From an uncultured Ardenticatenia bacterium (GTDB taxonomy: Bacteria > Chloroflexota > Anaerolineae > 4572-78 > NAK82): a stretch of 64,000 bases of DNA. The notes beneath the pieces are model-generated. The model did no database searches and had not been told where the DNA came from. It was given only the letters and a program-made list of their open reading frames with translations. The DNA is taken from positions 81,328 to 145,327 of the forward strand of contig CAKZLO010000032.1 of assembly GCA_937127125.1 (NCBI GenBank), in the 5' to 3' direction. Both the position numbers and the translations under genes were made by a program. Positions 57,017 to 64,000 of the stretch are shown one piece after another. How positions within the stretch are numbered: the first letter of the stretch is position 1; each line of letters begins with the position of its first letter.

Positions 57017-57045
57017 ATTATATTATAACTTTGCTTTGCTGTCAA
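57017..57045 (-). promoter_or_regulatory. Consensus promoter of the DeoR-PBP regulator operon
   Basis: Minus strand TTGACA (57045-57040), 17-bp spacer, TATAAT (57022-57017), both perfect. A second TATAAT overlaps at 57027-57022. Confidence 0.8.
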
Positions 57046-57149
57046 TAGTGAAATTCTCCGGTGATTGTTCATCAGCTGGTAGGAAGGGGTGTAGAATAAG
57101 AGAAAAGGGGATGTGAGGTGAGTTATGCGTCTGGAGATGAGGATGCCGA

Positions 57150-57353
57150 GTGTATGGGCACGTTGAGACTCTGAACGGTGCCAATAATGCTGCCGAACGC
57201 GCCATCGGCTGGTGCATCAAAGAGCGACATCGTGCGATGCGCGGCTACCAACACGCTCGTTCCGCCACCGATGTCTTGCTCTTGCGTCCACGTGCGCGGG
57301 TTGGCAACCACCTGGGGCACAGCAGGGATGACCTGACGCTACTGGTTGCCTGA
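57150..57353 (+). pseudogene. C-terminal remnant of a transposase
   Basis: The frame reads NGANNAAERAIGWCIKERHR then AMRGYQHARSATDVLLLRPR and VGNHLGHSRDDLTLLVA. The TNNAAERAI-type phrase followed by IKxRxRxMRG is characteristic of the last part of several transposase families. There is no N-terminal part, no start with a Shine-Dalgarno, and no terminal repeat that I can see. It marks an old insertion between the regulator and the ribosomal operon. The remaining part of 56894-57519 contains only the regulatory sites listed. Confidence 0.5.
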
Positions 57354-57430
57354 ACCGCGCCCGGTGCTTGCTCGGTGCACAGGCTCATTCAGGCCCACCA
57401 CTCTTACTTATGCACACCACGTGCGATAAT

Positions 57431-57459
57431 TTGACATACCCCTTTCTGAAAGCTATAAT
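57431..57459 (+). promoter_or_regulatory. Consensus promoter of the rplU operon
   Basis: TTGACA (57431-57436), 17-bp spacer, TATAAT (57454-57459), all perfect, 60 bases before the L21 start. Confidence 0.8.
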
Positions 57460-57519
57460 AGAGTTTTGCGAATGTGAGACATTGCGTCTTCAGTTACGTA
57501 GCAATCTTGGGAGGCATGG

Positions 57520-57831
57520 ATGTACGCGATTATCGAGAGCGGTGGCAAACAGTATCGCGTCAGCGAGGGAGATGTCATCCGAGTTGACGCAATGCCGCAT
57601 CCCGTTGGCGCGCAGATCGAGATCGAGAAGGTGCTGCTTCTGTCAACTGATACAGGCGTGCAGGTGGGATCTCCGCTGGTAGAGGGTGCCAGGGTGGTCG
57701 CTCGCGTGGAGGCGCTCGAAAAGGGCGAAAAATTGTTGGTATGGAAGTACAGACCCAAACAGCGTTACCGCCGTCGTCAGGGCCATCGACAGGTCTTTTC
57801 ACGATTGCGCATCGAGCGGATCGTGCATTGA
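57520..57831 (+). CDS. rplU: 50S ribosomal protein L21
   Basis: 103 aa, normal length. Begins MYAIIESGGKQYRVSEGDVI and ends KRRQGHRQ-type (RRRQGHRQVFSRLRIERI), the L21 signature. Binds 23S rRNA in the large subunit. GGGAGG lies seven bases before the ATG. First gene of an operon with rpmA and the L31 fusion gene. Confidence 0.97.
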   Translation: MYAIIESGGKQYRVSEGDVIRVDAMPHPVGAQIEIEKVLLLSTDTGVQVGSPLVEGARVVARVEALEKGEKLLVWKYRPKQRYRRRQGHRQVFSRLRIERIVH

Positions 57832-57873
57832 GCAGAGTAAGGTTTGGAAGTGAAGGCATAGGAGGTATCTCAT

Positions 57874-58131
57874 ATGGCGCATAAGAAAGGTGGCGGTTCC
57901 AGCCGAAACGGTCGCGATAGCGCCTCGAAACGGCTAGGTGTCAAGATATTTGGCGGACAGCAAGTGCGCGCTGGCAACATTTTGGTGCGACAGCGAGGCA
58001 CCAAGTTCCATCCTGGAGTTAATGTCGGCATGGGGAAGGACCACACCTTGTTCGCCACCGTTGACGGTGTTGTCCGCTTCGAGTTCGCGGGTCGTGACAA
58101 GAAGCGCGTTAGTGTCTATCCGGCGGTCTGA
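57874..58131 (+). CDS. rpmA: 50S ribosomal protein L27
   Basis: 85 aa. [40 protein letters not shown] and [20 protein letters not shown] are diagnostic. It begins directly with AHKK, without the cleavable N-terminal extension seen in Firmicutes. L27 sits near the peptidyl-transferase centre. 42 bases after rplU, with AGGAGG upstream. Confidence 0.97.
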   Translation: MAHKKGGGSSRNGRDSASKRLGVKIFGGQQVRAGNILVRQRGTKFHPGVNVGMGKDHTLFATVDGVVRFEFAGRDKKRVSVYPAV

Positions 58132-58193
58132 GGGTACGATGCTTCCGACCGCGAGCACTCTGTGATCTATTGTGAAAGGTAGCGTTAGGGTTT

Positions 58194-58664
58194 ATGAAGG
58201 AAGGCATTCATCCCAAGTACTATCCGGATGCCAAAGTGGTCTGCAGCTGCGGTGCAACGTGGACCACAGGTTCCACAGTGCCAATGATCCGCACCGATGT
58301 CTGTTCCAGTTGTCATCCCTTTTTCACGGGCGAACAGCGCATTATCGACACTGCCGGGCAGGTAGACCGTTATCACAAGCGCGTAAAGCAGCGCAGCCTG
58401 CATGAGGCGGAGGAAAAGGCGCGCACGGAGCTGGCCCTGCGCAAGCGACGCGAGGCATTGCTCAGACAGCAGATCGAGGCACTCGACCTGGGCGACCGAG
58501 TACACAAACTCTTGGTGGACGCCGGGATGGTGAGCATCGGTGATCTGGTGAAGAGACTGGATGAGGGTGGAGAGGCTGCCTTGCAGGGGATCGAGGGACT
58601 AGGTGCGCGCTCCATCCGTGAGATCAAAGAGCGTCTCCAGATGCTCGGACTTGTCGCTGCATGA
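58194..58664 (+). CDS. rpmE: 50S ribosomal protein L31 fused to a coiled coil and an RpoA-CTD-like HhH domain
   Basis: 156 aa, more than twice the usual ~66-70. Residues 1-68 are a zinc-type L31: MKEGIHPKYYPDAKVVCSCG and CSSCHPFFTGEQRIIDTAGQ (C-x-C and C-x2-C). A charged helix follows (~69-98, HEAEEKARTELALRKRREAL). The last ~55 residues, LGDRVHKLLVDAGMVSIGDL then GIEGLGARSIREIKERL, resemble the helix-hairpin-helix C-terminal domain of the RNA polymerase alpha subunit. L31 bridges the ribosomal subunits; the added domain may bind nucleic acid. Role inferred. Confidence 0.88.
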   Translation: MKEGIHPKYYPDAKVVCSCGATWTTGSTVPMIRTDVCSSCHPFFTGEQRIIDTAGQVDRYHKRVKQRSLHEAEEKARTELALRKRREALLRQQIEALDLGDRVHKLLVDAGMVSIGDLVKRLDEGGEAALQGIEGLGARSIREIKERLQMLGLVAA

Positions 58665-58704
58665 AAAGTTTGGGGGAGATAGTCTGATATAGGGTGGACA
58701 TCTC

Positions 58705-58738
58705 AAAGGGCAGATGCTGTCATCTGCCCTTTGTTTTT
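58705..58738 (+). terminator. Rho-independent terminator after the ribosomal-protein operon
   Basis: Perfect 12-bp stem AAAGGGCAGATG (58705-58716) with CATCTGCCCTTT (58721-58732), loop CTGT, then GTTTTT. It lies only 12 bases before the tdk start, and its tail abuts the tdk Shine-Dalgarno. Confidence 0.88.
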
Positions 58739-58749
58739 GGAGGGAAAGG

Positions 58750-59340
58750 GTGTACTACCGCTATGAAGGTGGTTGGATCGAGGTCATCTGTGGCAGCATG
58801 TTCAGTGGCAAGACCGAGGAATTGATTCGGCGTGTGCGCCGTGCTGTGATCGCGCGTCAGCAGGTGCAGGTTTTCAAGCCCGTTGTGGACAACCGTTTCT
58901 CGACAGAGCAAGTCAGTTCGCATGACGGGGTGCATTGGGATGCGGTTGCTGTGAACTCGGCTGCCGAGATTCTGGATCTCGTGCGCGACGCTACCGATGT
59001 GGTGGCTATTGATGAAGCGCAATTCTTCGATTGGGCGATCGTGGATGTGTGCGAGCAGTTAGCACAACGAGGCAAGCGTGTCATCGTGGCTGGCCTGGAT
59101 ATGGACTTTCGGGGCGAGCCTTTCGGCCCTATGCCAGTGCTCATGGCGCAAGCCGAAATGGTGGACAAGTTGCAGGCCATTTGCGCCGTGTGTGGGGCGC
59201 CGGCCAGTCGCACGCAGCGTCTGATCAACGGTGTCCCGGCCAACTACGATGATCCACAGATCTTGGTCGGTGCCAGCGAGGTCTACCAGGCGCGTTGTCG
59301 CCGCTGCCACGAAGTGCCTCCACCACGCCACCCAGCGTAA
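58750..59340 (+). CDS. tdk: Thymidine kinase
   Basis: 196 aa from a GTG at 58750, five bases after GGAGGG; the frame extends to 58714 through the terminator and should not be used. Type II thymidine kinase: P-loop [20 protein letters not shown], Walker-B-like [12 protein letters not shown], lasso region and zinc site [15 protein letters not shown] ... [11 protein letters not shown]. Phosphorylates thymidine for salvage. Strong overlap of terminator and ribosome-binding region suggests little read-through from rplU. Confidence 0.95.
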   Translation: MYYRYEGGWIEVICGSMFSGKTEELIRRVRRAVIARQQVQVFKPVVDNRFSTEQVSSHDGVHWDAVAVNSAAEILDLVRDATDVVAIDEAQFFDWAIVDVCEQLAQRGKRVIVAGLDMDFRGEPFGPMPVLMAQAEMVDKLQAICAVCGAPASRTQRLINGVPANYDDPQILVGASEVYQARCRRCHEVPPPRHPA

Positions 59341-59352
59341 CTCACAAGAAAG

Positions 59353-59384
59353 GGCGCTGCCCCATAGAAATGCTGGGTAGCGCC
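59353..59384 (-). terminator. Hairpin terminator shared by tRNA-Glu and tdk
   Basis: GGCGCTGCCC (59353-59362) pairs with GGGTAGCGCC (59375-59384), one mismatch. Followed on the minus strand by CTTTCTT, eleven bases after the tRNA 3' end; it may also end tdk. Confidence 0.6.
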
Positions 59385-59394
59385 ACTTATGATA

Positions 59395-59467
59395 TGGCCC
59401 ATAGGGGATTCGAACCCCTGTTTCAGCCTTGAGAGGGCCGCGTCCTAGGCCTCTAGACGAATGGGCC
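59395..59467 (-). tRNA. tRNA-Glu, anticodon CTC
   Basis: 73 nt on the minus strand. Acceptor 7 bp GGCCCAT/ATGGGCC, discriminator A at 59395, anticodon stem CGGCC/GGCTG around loop CTCTCAA with anticodon CTC, T arm CAGGGGTTCGAATCCCCTA. CCA is not encoded. Confidence 0.96.
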
Positions 59468-59480
59468 GAACGTGAGTTCA

Positions 59481-59508
59481 ATTTTACGCAATCCAAGTAT
59501 GAAGTCAA
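59481..59508 (-). promoter_or_regulatory. Promoter of tRNA-Glu
   Basis: Minus strand TTGACT (59508-59503), 16-bp spacer, TAAAAT (59486-59481), 13 bases before the tRNA 5' end. Confidence 0.6.
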
Positions 59509-59781
59509 ATCAGGGGAGGAAAGCTCAACCATACAAGACGCCCCCGAGTTGAAAGCAGATAGGGTGTAGTGGAATGCGAGGGTAGTGGGGCCTTGCGATG
59601 GTGGTATTAGGTCAATGGGCTGGGCGCAGTACCGAAGCATCCCATAGTGGCAGAACTGGAGGTGACATAGGTTGGGTGTTGCTTGTCATTCGCTCTATGA
59701 GCCCCAATTACTGGTGTCCCCTGTCTGGTCGGTTACTCCATGCTGGCCTCCAGCGGAGGATGCACCCACCTGGAACAGAGT

Positions 59782-59810
59782 TTGACACATTACGTAATCC
59801 GTGATATACT
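59782..59810 (+). promoter_or_regulatory. Promoter of the second sugar ABC operon, palindrome in the spacer
   Basis: TTGACA (59782-59787), 17-bp spacer, TATACT (59805-59810). The spacer holds the perfect palindrome ATTACGTAAT (59789-59798), a possible repressor site. About 270 bases of leader follow before the ATPase; the 59468-60091 gap holds no convincing gene. Confidence 0.65.
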
Positions 59811-60091
59811 TACATCTAAATGGCAGGTAACATTCTAATCCCTCGAATGTTCGGAATGCAGTCCACCGCTGTGTAGCCGATTGCAATCGTAGATGCCTGT
59901 TTGTTTTGGCTATTGGTAGGTTGGGGTGGAAATACCCCGGGTTGGGACGATGGAGTTTACCATGCAAGTCGGTTTGCTAGGGAAATGGCAATGTACATTC
60001 CATGCAACTGATCCGGCCCGTTTGTTTTCCCCACTAGCGTTTAAGATGTCTCCGCATGTGATTTTCCTTGTTGTAAAAAAGGGAGATGTAA

Positions 60092-61603
60092 ATGCACGCA
60101 CCCGTTCTTGAGCTGCGCAACGTGTCCAAACGCTTCGATATGACCCAGGCGTTGGACGATGTATCCCTCACACTTTATCCTGGCGAGATACATGCCCTAG
60201 TGGGTGAGAATGGGGCTGGCAAGTCTACGCTCATCAAGGTGGCAACTGGGGTATACCAACCAGATCAGGGGGAGATCTGGGTGAATGGGAGACGTGTTCA
60301 GATACGCAACTCCCAGGAGGCACAGGCACTGGGTATCGCTGCCATCTACCAAGAGCCAATGATTTTCCCAGACTTGAGTGTGGCCGAGAATATCTTCATC
60401 AGCCATCGTGACCGGGGCCTACTAGTAAACTGGCGCAAAATGTATGAGGATGCGGAGGCCATACTGGCCAAGCTGGATGTCAATCTTGATGTGCGTGTGC
60501 CGGCGCGTGGTCTCACCCTGGCGGCGCAACAGACAGTTGAAATTGCCAAGGCGATCTCACTGGACGTGCGTACACTCATTATGGATGAGCCGACCTCCTC
60601 TCTCTCTGCTCACGAAGTGGCCCAATTGTTTCGACTGGTGTCCACGTTGCGCAACCAGGGAGTTGCTATTCTCTTCATCGGACACCGTCTGGAGGAAGTG
60701 CTGGGTATTGCCGATCGTGTCAGTGTGTTACGCGATGGCAAGCTGATCTCCTCTCGCCCGCGCAGCGAGGTCACCATTGACCAGATCATCCGCGATATGG
60801 TGGGCCGGCGTATCGAGGAGTTTTTTGCCAAGAGCACCGCTCAGCGGGGTGAGCTGCTGATGTCCGTGCGCGGTCTGACGAAGGAGAACGTGTTCAGCGA
60901 TATCAGCTTCGACGTGTATCGGGGTGAGGTGCTTGGCCTTGCTGGACTGGTGGGTTCGCGCCGCACCGATGTTGGGTTAGCGTTGTTCGGGGTTGAGCCA
61001 GCGGATGCTGGCCAGATCATCTTCGAAGGTCGGGAAGTTCGCATCAATTCGCCGCAGCAGGCGTTGCAGATGGGCATTGCCTACCTGACTGAAGATCGCC
61101 GCCAGTACGGCCTGTGCATGCCGCTGCCCATTGCAGCGAATGTCACGCTTCCTACGCTGTCGAACTATTTGAATGGATTGGGCCTGATCCGCAGCACGGC
61201 GGAGTGTGCCGATGCAGAGGAGTTCCGCCAGCGCCTGTCCATTCGTGCGCCATCCGTACAGGTGGAAGTGGCCAATCTTTCAGGCGGTAACCAGCAGAAG
61301 GTGGTGTTGAGCAAGTGGCTGAACACAAAGCCTAAGCTGCTCATCCTGGACGAGCCCACACGCGGCATCGACGTGCGCACGAAGGCAGAAGTACATCACA
61401 TGATTAATGATCTGGCGGCACAAGGGTTAGGTATCATTCTGATCTCGTCCGACTTGCCGGAAATCCTTGCAATGAGTGATCGCATCCTGGTTATGCGTGA
61501 AGGTCGCCAAATGGGGGTGTTCACCCGTCAGGAAGCCACCCAGGAGGACATTATGGCCGCTGCGATGGGCCAGGAATACAAGATGGCGGAGAGACAACCA
61601 TGA
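60092..61603 (+). CDS. Sugar ABC transporter ATP-binding protein, RhaT/RbsA type (double ABC)
   Basis: 503 aa behind GGGAGAT. First half: Walker [17 protein letters not shown] and Walker [12 protein letters not shown]; second half: [18 protein letters not shown] (degenerate A site), [20 protein letters not shown] and [20 protein letters not shown]. The normal CUT2 double-domain protein. It energises uptake through the two permeases encoded next. It overlaps the first permease by four bases. Confidence 0.94.
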   Translation: MHAPVLELRNVSKRFDMTQALDDVSLTLYPGEIHALVGENGAGKSTLIKVATGVYQPDQGEIWVNGRRVQIRNSQEAQALGIAAIYQEPMIFPDLSVAENIFISHRDRGLLVNWRKMYEDAEAILAKLDVNLDVRVPARGLTLAAQQTVEIAKAISLDVRTLIMDEPTSSLSAHEVAQLFRLVSTLRNQGVAILFIGHRLEEVLGIADRVSVLRDGKLISSRPRSEVTIDQIIRDMVGRRIEEFFAKSTAQRGELLMSVRGLTKENVFSDISFDVYRGEVLGLAGLVGSRRTDVGLALFGVEPADAGQIIFEGREVRINSPQQALQMGIAYLTEDRRQYGLCMPLPIAANVTLPTLSNYLNGLGLIRSTAECADAEEFRQRLSIRAPSVQVEVANLSGGNQQKVVLSKWLNTKPKLLILDEPTRGIDVRTKAEVHHMINDLAAQGLGIILISSDLPEILAMSDRILVMREGRQMGVFTRQEATQEDIMAAAMGQEYKMAERQP

Positions 61604-62661
61604 GATCTTTGCGTCGTTCCATTCGTCCTGAACAAATCCGCGAATTGATTCTGGTGCTTGTCATCTTGGCATTGGTGCTATTTTTCGGCACTCAAATCAG
61701 AGATTATTATAGCGGCCGCACCTTCATTCGAGTTTCTACCAGTATCGCTATCATTGCCGTGGTGGCTGTGGGTGAGACTCTGGTGTTCCTGACACGCAAC
61801 TACGACCTTTCAGTCGGATCCATCGTGGGCCTTACTGCCTTCTCCGTCGGCACTCAGCTGTCCTACTATCACTTCATTCCCCCTATTGGGGCTGTTTTGA
61901 TGTGTGTGGGATTGGGTGCGCTGATGGGAGCATTCAACGGGCTTTTAGTGGCCTATGGCCGTGTTCCTTCAATCATCGTAACGCTGGGTACTATGGCCAT
62001 TTATCGTTCTCTGTTGGTGGAGTATCCTGGCAACAAGATTGTACAGTTCAATGCTCTGCCTGGATGGCTACAGGAGTTCTCCAGTGTCAATGTTGTCAAG
62101 GTGGGGGATTTTGAGCTGCGCTTGATCGTGGCCATAGCTCTGGCGGTGGTTATCGTCTTTCAGCTGGTTCTCCATTTTCTTCCCTATGGCCGCCGGTTGT
62201 ACGCCGTCGGTTCGAATCCCGAAGCTGCACGAGTTGCAGGGTTTCCCTCGCAGCGTATCGTGTTCCTCGCGTTTGTGTTATCCGGTGCATTGGCTGGTGT
62301 TGCTGGCTTCATGTTCCTGGGGCGCTTTGGCAACCTGACAGTGGTCGCTGCGATGGGCACTGAACTACAAGCTATTGCTGCAGTCGTAGTGGGTGGCGCC
62401 AGCACGATGGGTGGCTCTGGAACCGCGTTTGGTAGCCTCTTGGGTGCTTCGTTGATCGGTCTGTTGGACCAAAGCTTGCGTCGCTGGCCAGTCATTAGTG
62501 AATTCTGGCGTGATGCAGTGCTGGGCATCCTGATCCTTCTGGCGGTAGCCGGCGACAGGGCAATCATAGAGCGGCTGCGTACGTTGTGGGCACGTAGCGA
62601 GCTCCAGCAAAGATCGGTTCAATCCATTGTACCTCGAGGGGATAGTGTCCATGGCTCGTGA
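61600..62661 (+). CDS. Sugar ABC transporter permease, RhaP/RbsC type
   Basis: 353 aa, about nine helices after a short basic N-terminus. [60 protein letters not shown] and [20 protein letters not shown] are CUT2 permease blocks. The C-terminus extends past the start of the following permease, with an 11-base overlap, which implies coupled translation. Confidence 0.93.
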   Translation: MRSLRRSIRPEQIRELILVLVILALVLFFGTQIRDYYSGRTFIRVSTSIAIIAVVAVGETLVFLTRNYDLSVGSIVGLTAFSVGTQLSYYHFIPPIGAVLMCVGLGALMGAFNGLLVAYGRVPSIIVTLGTMAIYRSLLVEYPGNKIVQFNALPGWLQEFSSVNVVKVGDFELRLIVAIALAVVIVFQLVLHFLPYGRRLYAVGSNPEAARVAGFPSQRIVFLAFVLSGALAGVAGFMFLGRFGNLTVVAAMGTELQAIAAVVVGGASTMGGSGTAFGSLLGASLIGLLDQSLRRWPVISEFWRDAVLGILILLAVAGDRAIIERLRTLWARSELQQRSVQSIVPRGDSVHGS

Positions 62662-63676
62662 ATCCTCGCCTACGTTGCAGCGCTTGGTTAACTGGTTGAA
62701 GTCTTGGGAAGGCCTTCTGCTGGGCTTGCTGATCGTTGTGTTAATCATCAACAGCTCGGCAGTTCCGGCTTATCTCAGCGTGGGTAACCAGGTCAACCTG
62801 TTTATCCTGTATATCGAGCGGATCATTATTGCGCTGATGATGACATTCGTTATCATCAACGGCGAAATCGACCTCTCGGTGGCTTCGTTGATGGGGCTCG
62901 CTGCCGGCACCATGGCACGTCTGTATGAGGTGGGGGTACCGTCCGGCTTGGCGGTGGCGGCTGCGTTGGGCGCCGGGTTGGTGTGTGGTGCTTTCAACGG
63001 ATTCTGGGTCGCCTTTGTCGGCCTGCCCTCGCTGGTGGTGACACTAGCCGGGCTGATCACCTACCGTGGATTGGTCTGGGTGTTGGTGGAGGATCGATCG
63101 ATTTCTAACCTGCCGGGGTGGCTGAACGACTTGGGTCAGAAGCCGCTGGTTGGCCCATTTCCGCTAGCGCTGATCCTCTTCTTTGTGCTGGCCGTGGTGG
63201 CGTTCATTGTGTTACAGTACTCGGGATTTGGACGCTATGTGTATGTCATAGGCATCAACCGGGATGTGGCTCGCTATTCTGGCGTGGATGTGCGCCGCGT
63301 GAAAATGATACTCTTCACGGCTTCCGGTTTCATCGCTGCATTGTCGGGGGTACTCTATGCGGCGCGACTTGGTGCCATGCGTAGCAGCACCGCCGAGGGT
63401 TTCGAGCTCGACATTATCACCATGGTACTGCTGGGCGGTGTGAGCATCTTCGGGGGGTCAGGTTCGCTGCGTGGTGTGTTGCTGTCCATTTTGATTATTC
63501 TCAATCTGCGTAACGGAATGGGGCTGGCTTATCTGTCGGCTAACCTGCAAACTGGGGTGATTGGGTTGCTGCTCATCTTGTCCGTGTTGGTGCCCAACCT
63601 GGCGCGCAGTGCACAAGCCCGCTTAGCGCGGCGACGCCTTGCGCTCCGAACCATGCAACCGGCAGAGGAGGTATAG
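62651..63676 (+). CDS. Sugar ABC transporter permease, RhaQ/RbsC type
   Basis: 341 aa from ATG 62651; GAGGGG lies ahead and an earlier start at 62627 is less likely. Blocks: [60 protein letters not shown] and [20 protein letters not shown]. Partner of the preceding permease. The INGEIDLS phrase is typical of rhamnose/autoinducer-2 type permeases. Confidence 0.93.
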   Translation: MARESSPTLQRLVNWLKSWEGLLLGLLIVVLIINSSAVPAYLSVGNQVNLFILYIERIIIALMMTFVIINGEIDLSVASLMGLAAGTMARLYEVGVPSGLAVAAALGAGLVCGAFNGFWVAFVGLPSLVVTLAGLITYRGLVWVLVEDRSISNLPGWLNDLGQKPLVGPFPLALILFFVLAVVAFIVLQYSGFGRYVYVIGINRDVARYSGVDVRRVKMILFTASGFIAALSGVLYAARLGAMRSSTAEGFELDIITMVLLGGVSIFGGSGSLRGVLLSILIILNLRNGMGLAYLSANLQTGVIGLLLILSVLVPNLARSAQARLARRRLALRTMQPAEEV

Positions 63677-63828
63677 CATGGGTTGTGGTCTCATGGGTAT
63701 CAGGCGTGCTCGTAGCGAAAGGAGGTGATAGTAGTCAGAAGACAATAGTTTTCCGGTAAGCAGGTCCATTTGAAACGGGGTGGCTTTCAATCTTGAGAAG
63801 CACCAGATGAGGTGAAAGGAGGATGAAC

Positions 63829-64000
63829 ATGAGAAGGTTCTCAGCTGCAATGGCGATCTTGTTGATTGTGGCCATGTTGGCGGCGATTGCACCTGCGGCG
63901 ATGGCGCAGGCTCCGGTGAAAGCGACGCCGGGCCAGGCGGTGAAGATGGTGTTGCTGCCCAAGTTCCTGGGCAACCTGGTGTTTGATCAGGCGCACGAGG
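63829..64000 (+). CDS. Sugar-binding protein (RhaS-like), cut by the window end
   Basis: 57 codons are visible. Start taken at ATG 63829, six bases after a strong AAAGGAGG; another ATG at 63823 is too close to it. Signal peptide [20 protein letters not shown] ending AMA-QA, then [20 protein letters not shown], which matches the first strand of rhamnose-binding proteins. The gene continues outside. It is the binding protein of the 60092-63676 transporter. Confidence 0.88.
   Translation, partial: MRRFSAAMAILLIVAMLAAIAPAAMAQAPVKATPGQAVKMVLLPKFLGNLVFDQAHE

Noticed and set aside
59926..60111. 61-codon frame just before the second ABC operon
   Set aside because: It overlaps the ATPase start, has no good ribosome-binding site and resembles nothing known; the leader is more likely untranslated.

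Overview
The window looks like a chromosome segment of a free-living, heterotrophic, probably anaerobic bacterium, most likely of the phylum Chloroflexota (Anaerolineae-like). That placement is an inference from gene style: Pro/Thr-rich linkers and lipoproteins, 2-oxoacid:ferredoxin oxidoreductase, ADP-forming acetyl-CoA synthetase, many sugar ABC transporters, and a ribosomal L31 with an added C-terminal domain. No rRNA is present to confirm it. Promoters follow the bacterial TTGACA/TATAAT pattern closely. At least two genes appear leaderless.

Layout. 1-8.5 kb: end of a beta-propeller protein, a phosphoesterase, a Nudix hydrolase, a GNAT acetyltransferase, a membrane GAF/HTH sensor, a trypsin-like protein, a YhfC-type membrane protease, a Kbl/BioF enzyme and a TPR protein. 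8.7-19.3 kb: housekeeping genes pheS-pheT, queG, korB-korA, an FAH-family enzyme, prfB with its programmed +1 frameshift, and ftsY. 19.4-22.1 kb: a membrane glycosyltransferase-like protein and a sugar-nucleotide epimerase. 22.6-26.1 kb: a visibly more AT-rich pair, a Tat/lipoprotein-type PflX-like radical SAM protein and a membrane spermidine-synthase-like protein. 26.3-31.1 kb: ADP-forming acyl-CoA synthetase, a BioD/DRTGG protein and enolase. 31.1-40.2 kb: a subtilase lipoprotein, tRNA-Sec, a hybrid histidine kinase, DUF364, hisE, a class-V aminotransferase and RNase D.

40.3-46.5 kb looks like a decaying sugar or amino-sugar locus. It has an ABC permease pseudogene whose 5' end carries a signal-peptide-like start from another gene, an intact second permease, a PfkB kinase, a DUF763 protein, a BadF/GlcNAc-kinase-like protein and a remnant of a NagA-like deacetylase.

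The most interesting region is 46.5-57.05 kb, all on the minus strand. A regulator that fuses a complete DeoR repressor to a periplasmic-binding-protein sugar domain is followed by a URO-D-family protein, a corrinoid protein and a second URO-D protein. A sugar ABC transporter with a rhamnose-mutarotase-like enzyme then follows. The regulator has a consensus promoter followed by four heptamers at exact 11-bp spacing. I infer a system that imports a methylated (deoxy)sugar and strips its methyl group through corrinoid chemistry.

57.4-59.5 kb: rplU-rpmA-L31(fusion), terminator, thymidine kinase and tRNA-Glu. 59.8-64.0 kb: a second rhamnose/ribose-type ABC operon whose binding-protein gene runs off the end of the window.
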